Shown: positions 7,243 to 10,384 of the stretch, piece after piece
Layout: each line of letters opens with the position of its first letter
Position numbering within the stretch: position 1 is the first letter of the stretch
Source: Verrucomicrobiales bacterium
GTDB lineage: Bacteria > Verrucomicrobiota > Verrucomicrobiia > Limisphaerales > RI-55
DNA: 10,384 nt
NCBI GenBank assembly: GCA_003484235.1
Contig: DNDP01000467.1
Coordinates: forward strand, 1-10,384
Reading direction: 5' to 3'
Notes under the pieces: generated by a model
Seen by the model: the letters and a program-made list of their open reading frames with translations, nothing else
Databases searched by the model: none
What the model was told of the DNA's origin: nothing
Position numbers and translations under genes: made by a program

Positions 7243-8172
7243 ATGACATCCCGCATTTCGCGCCGCCTCTTTCTCGGCAGTACTCTCTCCGCCGCCGGTT
7301 TCGTCGCCGTCCCGGGTGCACTCGTCGGAGCACCGCTTTCCATCGCCAGGAAGGGTGCCCCCAGATTTCTCGTCGGACTGGCCGCCTATTCGTTTCGGGA
7401 ATACTTTGAAGACTCGTCCCACACCCGCCAAAAACAGGTGGACCCCAGCCGGCAAATCGGCCTGAAGGGTTTCATCGACTACGTGGCCGAGCAGGGCTGC
7501 CAAGGTGCGGAGTTGACGAGCTACTATTTCCCCCCGGAGTTTGACCGGGAGTTCCTGCTGGAACTTCGGCGACACGCCTTCCTGAAAGGAGTCGAGATCA
7601 GCGGGTCGGCCGTGGGAAATACGTTCACCCTGCCCGATGGCCCCGAACTCGATGCCGAGATTTCGAGGGTCCTCCGCTGGATTGACCACTGCGCCACCCT
7701 GGGGGCTCCGCATCTGCGTGTGTTTGCCGGGAGTCCCAAAGGCATCTCCACGCCGGACGCAATCAAGCAATGCGTCACCGCGTTGAAGCGGTGTGCCGAT
7801 CATGCCGGCGATCGCGGCGTCATGCTGGGAGTCGAAAACCATGGCGGTATCGTTGCCAAGGCGGAGGTCCTGGAGGAAATCATCCACGCGGTCAACCACG
7901 ACTGGGTGCGGGTGAATCTCGATACCGGCAACTTCTATTCGGCCACCCCCTATGATGACTTGGCCCGGCTCGCGCCCTACGCCGTGAATGTTCAGCTGAA
8001 GGTGGAAATCAACTCCCAGCCGGGAGGAAAGTCGGAAGCGGATCTGAAGCGGATCGTCGAGATACTTCGCCGTGCCAACTATCAGGGCTACCTGACCCTC
8101 GAATACGAAGCCGCTGAAGACCCTTGGGCGGCGATCCCTCGACACTTGGAGGCAATTCGTGGGTTGATTTGA
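7243..8172 (+). CDS. Tat-exported sugar phosphate isomerase/epimerase-like TIM barrel protein
   Basis: The 309-residue product belongs to the xylose isomerase-like TIM barrel superfamily (AP endonuclease 2 fold), which covers sugar isomerases, epimerases and related metal-dependent enzymes. The N-terminus MTSRISRRLFLGSTLSAAGF is a twin-arginine signal (R7-R8 in SRRLFLG) with a hydrophobic stretch to about residue 30, so the enzyme probably acts outside the cytoplasm. Barrel motifs include GVENHGG with E198 and H200, NLDTGNF with D227, VQLKVEI (250-256) and YLTLEYEA with E287. E198, D227 and E287 fit the metal-ligand pattern; the usual His at the third site appears to be Gln251. I chose the ATG at 7243 because it puts the Tat motif near the N-terminus; an upstream in-frame TTG at 7201 would add 14 residues of unlike sequence. 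The substrate cannot be told from sequence. The gene seems monocistronic and is divergent from mreB. Confidence 0.88.
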   Translation: MTSRISRRLFLGSTLSAAGFVAVPGALVGAPLSIARKGAPRFLVGLAAYSFREYFEDSSHTRQKQVDPSRQIGLKGFIDYVAEQGCQGAELTSYYFPPEFDREFLLELRRHAFLKGVEISGSAVGNTFTLPDGPELDAEISRVLRWIDHCATLGAPHLRVFAGSPKGISTPDAIKQCVTALKRCADHAGDRGVMLGVENHGGIVAKAEVLEEIIHAVNHDWVRVNLDTGNFYSATPYDDLARLAPYAVNVQLKVEINSQPGGKSEADLKRIVEILRRANYQGYLTLEYEAAEDPWAAIPRHLEAIRGLI

Positions 8173-8223
8173 CGGGTGGAAACCGGGGGTCTGGCCGGCG
8201 CAATCTTCACCGGCAAAACTGAA

Positions 8224-8260
8224 CCGGGCCGCTCAGAACAGAAGGTGTCTGGCGGCCCGG
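8224..8260. terminator. Strong GC-rich hairpin, possible terminator between convergent genes
   Basis: CCGGGCCGC (8224-8232) pairs perfectly with GCGGCCCGG (8252-8260). After one bulged T (8233), CAGA (8234-8237) pairs with TCTG (8248-8251), leaving a 10-nt loop: 13 base pairs in all. It begins 51 nt after the stop of the gene at 7243. No T-run follows on the plus strand. On the minus strand only a short TTTT follows, several bases away. It could act as a weak or bidirectional terminator or an RNA 3'-end stabiliser; canonical intrinsic termination is not shown. Confidence 0.4.
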
Positions 8261-8271
8261 GGAATGATCGA

Positions 8272-8469
8272 ATGTACAACGTGGGATTACGTGGGAATTC
8301 CGAAGCAACTGTGTACTGCAACCGCTTCGAAAACTGTCGGACACCGAAAGAACAGGTTCAAGGTTGTGTCCCAAAAAGCTGCGGCGTAATCGAGGGAGAA
8401 AGAACCATGCGCTGCGGAATGTGTCAAGAATTGGTAAAAACTATTAACGCCACTGTTGGTCAGAATTAG
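8272..8469 (+). CDS. Possible small cysteine-rich protein (hypothetical)
   Basis: An ATG at 8272 opens a 65-codon frame ending in TAG at 8467-8469. The product would carry six cysteines (C16, C22, C32, C37, C48, C51) spaced CX5C, CX4C and CX2C, an arrangement that could bind a metal or form disulfides. I recognise no family. By my count 31 of 65 codons end in G or C, low for this GC-rich neighbourhood, which argues either for recent acquisition or for no coding at all. A shorter start at 8407 (20 residues, MRCGMCQELVKTINATVGQN) has a good Shine-Dalgarno-like AGGGAG at 8393-8398, 8 nt upstream. The start at 8272 has only a GGGGA. The frame stays open further upstream to a GTG at 8176, but that part crosses the hairpin. 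This may be chance. Confidence 0.25.
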   Translation: MYNVGLRGNSEATVYCNRFENCRTPKEQVQGCVPKSCGVIEGERTMRCGMCQELVKTINATVGQN

Positions 8470-8475
8470 GTCCGG

Positions 8476-9237
8476 TCAATTGCCTGCACTGGCCAGCTGC
8501 ACCAATTTGTCGCCGGCAACCAGCCCGGCCAATAGGTAGACACGATCTTCCTGCCGCCACGAAACGGTGTTCCACTGACCACACTGTGCCAGCTTCGCCT
8601 GACCCGACACCTCGTTCGCGCCAAAGCAGTCGCCGTTGACGACAAACAGGTGCACCACGTCGTTCGAAGGCAGGGTAAAGCAGATCAAGGCAGGACGGAG
8701 CGAATCAAACTCGAGGACGCGGCAGCCGATGGTCTTGCTGGCCGAAAGCTCCGCGGGCAGTTGCAGGGCTCCAAAGTCGCGGTTGTTCGCGAGCCACTCG
8801 GTCAACGCGGCCGGGCTTTCGTGCCGCCAGTCGAACTCGACCCCCTGATTGAGCTGGTCGGTCATGGCATTCCGGTAGGCCGCCAAGGCGACGGATGAGC
8901 TGCCACCATTTCGAAAAATCAAAGCCGCCGCGAAAAGCAGCACAATGGCCGCAGCCCAGGCCAAGGCAGGCGATTTCCACCAGGTGAAGTTTGGACGGTC
9001 GATGCTCTCCTGGCTGCGATGCCCTGCAAGGATCGCGTTGCGAAGATCCGCCGGCACGTTGGCCTGGCGCAGCCGCTCGCTGATCGCCTCATCCAGCTTC
9101 GACTGCCGGGCGAACCATTCGCCCAGCTCAGGATCCCTGGCGGCGAGCACCAGCGCCTCGGCGAAGGCGGGATCCTGCGCATCCTGGCCACCCGGCCGAT
9201 ACGACTCCAAAATCATCCTGGCTTCCTGCTTATCCAT
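8476..9237 (-). CDS. Probable anti-sigma factor, single-pass membrane protein
   Basis: This is probably the membrane-bound regulator that holds the sigma factor encoded just upstream. The 253-residue product has a cytoplasmic N-terminal part of about 88 residues, predominantly helical in character and rich in Ala, Glu, Arg and Leu. One membrane span follows (about 89-108, SPALAWAAAIVLLFAAALIF), then a C-terminal outer domain of about 145 residues. The N-terminus lacks the HX3CX2C zinc motif of ZAS-type anti-sigma factors. The outer domain has four cysteines (C172, C186, C204, C219) and beta-like stretches such as VVHLFVVNGDCF and EDRVYLLAGLV. The call rests on topology and on the 8-nt overlap with the sigma gene. 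I chose the ATG at 9237, which has GGAG 6 nt upstream, over a TTG at 9249 that would add four residues. Confidence 0.75.
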   Translation of the reverse strand: MDKQEARMILESYRPGGQDAQDPAFAEALVLAARDPELGEWFARQSKLDEAISERLRQANVPADLRNAILAGHRSQESIDRPNFTWWKSPALAWAAAIVLLFAAALIFRNGGSSSVALAAYRNAMTDQLNQGVEFDWRHESPAALTEWLANNRDFGALQLPAELSASKTIGCRVLEFDSLRPALICFTLPSNDVVHLFVVNGDCFGANEVSGQAKLAQCGQWNTVSWRQEDRVYLLAGLVAGDKLVQLASAGN

Positions 9238-9778
9238 GACTGGCTCCAATCTGCGGTGCGTTCAGGGGTACTATCTTCTTTCCGGAAACCGAAACCCGGT
9301 CGGCGATCAGTGAACGAAGCTGATCCTTGCCCCGGGCGAGGCGGGACATCACGGTCCCGATTGGCACCTCGAGAATCTCGGCGATCTCTTTGTAAGAATG
9401 GTCCTGCAAGTAAAACAGCATGAGCGGAGCACGATAGAGTTCTTCCACTTGGAGCAGCGTGTCCATCACAGTCGATGCGTCCATGTCTCGCACCACCGTT
9501 GGCGAGACGGTTGGCAGCTGGTGCTCCACCGAACCCACTTCATGGTGTGGAAACCGGTTTCCGCGGCGCCTGGACCCCAGAAACTCCCGGTGCAGCGTCG
9601 TGAACAGCCAGGATTTCAGTTTCGAGCGGTCCCGGAGCTGATGTCCCTTGGTCGCCCACAGGTAAAATGTCTGCTGGGTCAGGTCGAACGCCTCGGACTC
9701 GGTCCGCGTCAGACTCAGCGCGAACCGGTAGAGCGGCTGATAGTATTGATCCACTATCGACTCGAATTCCGTGCCCAT
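9230..9778 (-). CDS. ECF-type RNA polymerase sigma factor
   Basis: This is a small sigma70-family (extracytoplasmic function) sigma factor that would direct RNA polymerase to a stress- or signal-specific regulon. The 182-residue product shows region 2 at about 5-70 (YYQPLYRFALSLTRTESEAF, then DLTQQTFYLWAT and LKSWLFTTLHREFL) and region 4 at about 103-158. The region 4 helix-turn-helix is SYKEIAEILEVPIGTVMSRL followed by ARGKDQLR. Regions 1 and 3 are absent, as expected for ECF sigmas. The ATG at 9778 is the best start; an in-frame TTG at 9799 would add seven residues. The stop overlaps the start of the probable anti-sigma gene by 8 nt, so the two are co-expressed. Autoregulation is common for such pairs, but I could not identify a promoter with confidence. 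Confidence 0.93.
   Translation of the reverse strand: MGTEFESIVDQYYQPLYRFALSLTRTESEAFDLTQQTFYLWATKGHQLRDRSKLKSWLFTTLHREFLGSRRRGNRFPHHEVGSVEHQLPTVSPTVVRDMDASTVMDTLLQVEELYRAPLMLFYLQDHSYKEIAEILEVPIGTVMSRLARGKDQLRSLIADRVSVSGKKIVPLNAPQIGASHG
9244..9247 (-). promoter_or_regulatory. Ribosome binding site deciding the anti-sigma start
   Basis: GGAG (9247-9244 on the minus strand) lies 6 nt before the ATG at 9237, inside the 3' end of the sigma gene. It is one of the few clear Shine-Dalgarno sequences in the window. It supports the ATG at 9237 over the TTG at 9249, which overlaps this site. Confidence 0.6.
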
Positions 9779-9858
9779 CACACCGCTAGGAGCCGTCAAC
9801 CCGGGCCTTTATTCCAGCGAAATCCTTCCCCTGGACCGACGTCCTGCAAACGATTTCA

Positions 9859-9888
9859 TCGACGTTTCGGGTAACTGGGCGGTTTAAT
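9859..9888 (+). promoter_or_regulatory. Candidate promoter for the sensor-like gene
   Basis: TCGACG (9859-9864, four of six -35 bases) is followed after 18 nt by TTTAAT (9883-9888, five of six -10 bases). Transcription would start about 10 nt before the ATG at 9905, giving an almost leaderless message, which fits the absence of a Shine-Dalgarno there. The match is modest and could be chance. Confidence 0.25.
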
Positions 9889-9904
9889 CCCCGTCTGCAA
9901 CATC

Positions 9905-10384
9905 ATGCCACTGCTGCCCGCCCTCAGTTTCCGGTTCAAGATCCTCCTGCTCGTGCTGGCAATCCTCGCGGGGGCCACTGGCACCACCATGCTGGTCACC
10001 CAGCGCCGCGTCCAGGAGACTTACCAGAAGCTGTTCGCCCGTCAGTATCAGACCCAGATCGAGTTCTTCAACGAGATGCAAAACGTGCGGTTGCAGCGGG
10101 CCAAGGACGTCTGTCTCAACCTCTCGACCAACGAATCCTTCCTCGCCGCGGTTCAGAACGGTGACCAGCGGGCCGTCTACTTCGTCGCCCGCAGTCAGTT
10201 GCGGGAATTCATGCCGACCTCGCGGCCTTCCGGCGGCGGACGACCCGGTATGGACGGTCGTTTGGACGCCTCCCAACGACGTAGCCGTCCGGACGACCCG
10301 CGACGTCCCCCGACCGAGTCCGCGGGTTCGACGGCCGCTCGCGACGCCGGTCGGGAAAGCGGTTCGTCGCGCGGTTCATACCTG
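9905..10384 (+). CDS. Membrane-anchored sensor-like protein, N-terminal part only
   Basis: The frame opens at the ATG at 9905 and stays open for 160 codons to the window edge. A short basic N-terminus (SFRFK) leads into one membrane span (about 12-31, ILLLVLAILAGATGTTMLV). A long helical, charged stretch follows (about 33-100, with RRVQETYQKLFARQYQTQIEF and LQRAKDVCLNLSTNESFLAA). This layout is typical of the periplasmic sensor part of histidine kinases, nucleotide cyclases or chemoreceptors. Residues about 105-158 are low-complexity, rich in Arg, Gly, Ser, Asp and Pro, and probably disordered. The output domain lies outside the window, so the class cannot be named. The gene is divergent from the ECF sigma gene, with 126 nt between the two starts, so a shared signalling role is possible but not shown. 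Confidence 0.8.
   Translation, partial: MPLLPALSFRFKILLLVLAILAGATGTTMLVTQRRVQETYQKLFARQYQTQIEFFNEMQNVRLQRAKDVCLNLSTNESFLAAVQNGDQRAVYFVARSQLREFMPTSRPSGGGRPGMDGRLDASQRRSRPDDPRRPPTESAGSTAARDAGRESGSSRGSYL

Larger units (their letters stand above)
8173..8475. other. Intergenic stretch between convergent genes, lower GC in its right half
   Basis: These 303 bases separate the isomerase-like gene from the anti-sigma gene, which end facing each other. The left part is GC-rich and holds a strong hairpin at 8224-8260 plus a minor GCCGG/CCGGC inverted repeat near 8193-8213. The right part (about 8270-8475) is visibly less GC-rich and contains the possible Cys-rich ORF described separately. I see no tRNA, no CRISPR-like repeat and no IS end. 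Confidence 0.6.

Noticed and set aside
6179..7246. Open frame of 355 codons on the plus strand
   Set aside because: Antisense to mreB, whose assignment is certain.
7132..8145. Minus-strand open frame of 337 codons opposite the TIM barrel gene
   Set aside because: The plus frame has a Tat signal and superfamily motifs; the minus frame has none that I recognise.
8340..8375. GGTTCAAGG at 8355-8363, resembling a tRNA T-loop
   Set aside because: No matching T-stem, anticodon arm or acceptor stem could be built around it.
8399..8427. Perfect TTGACA on the minus strand at 8427-8422
   Set aside because: At a spacing of 17 nt the -10 position reads TTCTTT, and the only gene downstream on that strand is mreB, more than 1 kb away behind an oppositely oriented gene.
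9779..9799. Upstream TTG start for the sigma factor
   Set aside because: It adds seven residues outside region 2, and an ATG at 9778 is available close to the domain start.

Overview
The window is GC-rich bacterial chromosome with a conserved cell-shape operon, most likely from the Verrucomicrobiota (Limisphaerales/Pedosphaera-like). That placement is an inference. It rests on the gene style (a Tat-exported TIM-barrel isomerase and an ECF sigma/anti-sigma pair), the MreB and PBP2 sequences, and the weak Shine-Dalgarno sequences at most starts. No 16S or other decisive marker is present.

Positions 7108 down to 1 (minus strand) hold an apparent single transcription unit in the order mreB, mreC, mreD, mrdA (PBP2), rodA, rng. 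mreB and mreC are 45 nt apart. From there the genes are packed tightly: a 4-nt ATGA overlap (mreC/mreD), then gaps of 5, 3 and 3 nt. MreB, MreC and MreD form the cytoskeletal and membrane scaffold of the elongasome. RodA (SEDS glycosyltransferase) and PBP2 (transpeptidase) are the cognate pair that builds the lateral wall. The last gene encodes an RNase E/G family endoribonuclease with an unusual N-terminal extension of about 150 residues. It runs off the left edge of the window just past its first catalytic aspartate.

Positions 7109-7242 are a divergent intergenic region with a tentative mreB promoter. On the plus strand, 7243-8172 encodes a Tat-signal sugar phosphate isomerase/epimerase-like TIM barrel protein. 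Positions 8173-8475 are a lower-GC gap holding a strong GC-rich hairpin (8224-8260) and a possible 65-residue cysteine-rich small ORF (8272-8469).

On the minus strand, 9778 down to 8476 encodes an ECF-type sigma factor and, overlapping it by 8 nt, a single-pass membrane protein that is very likely its anti-sigma factor. Divergent from these, 9905 to the right edge starts a membrane-anchored protein with a sensor-like extracytoplasmic part and an Arg/Gly/Ser-rich tract; it is cut by the window end.

Most of the window is well-understood core biology. No clear new system was found. The least explained pieces are the small Cys-rich ORF with its hairpin, the RNase extension, and the anti-sigma factor's outer domain.
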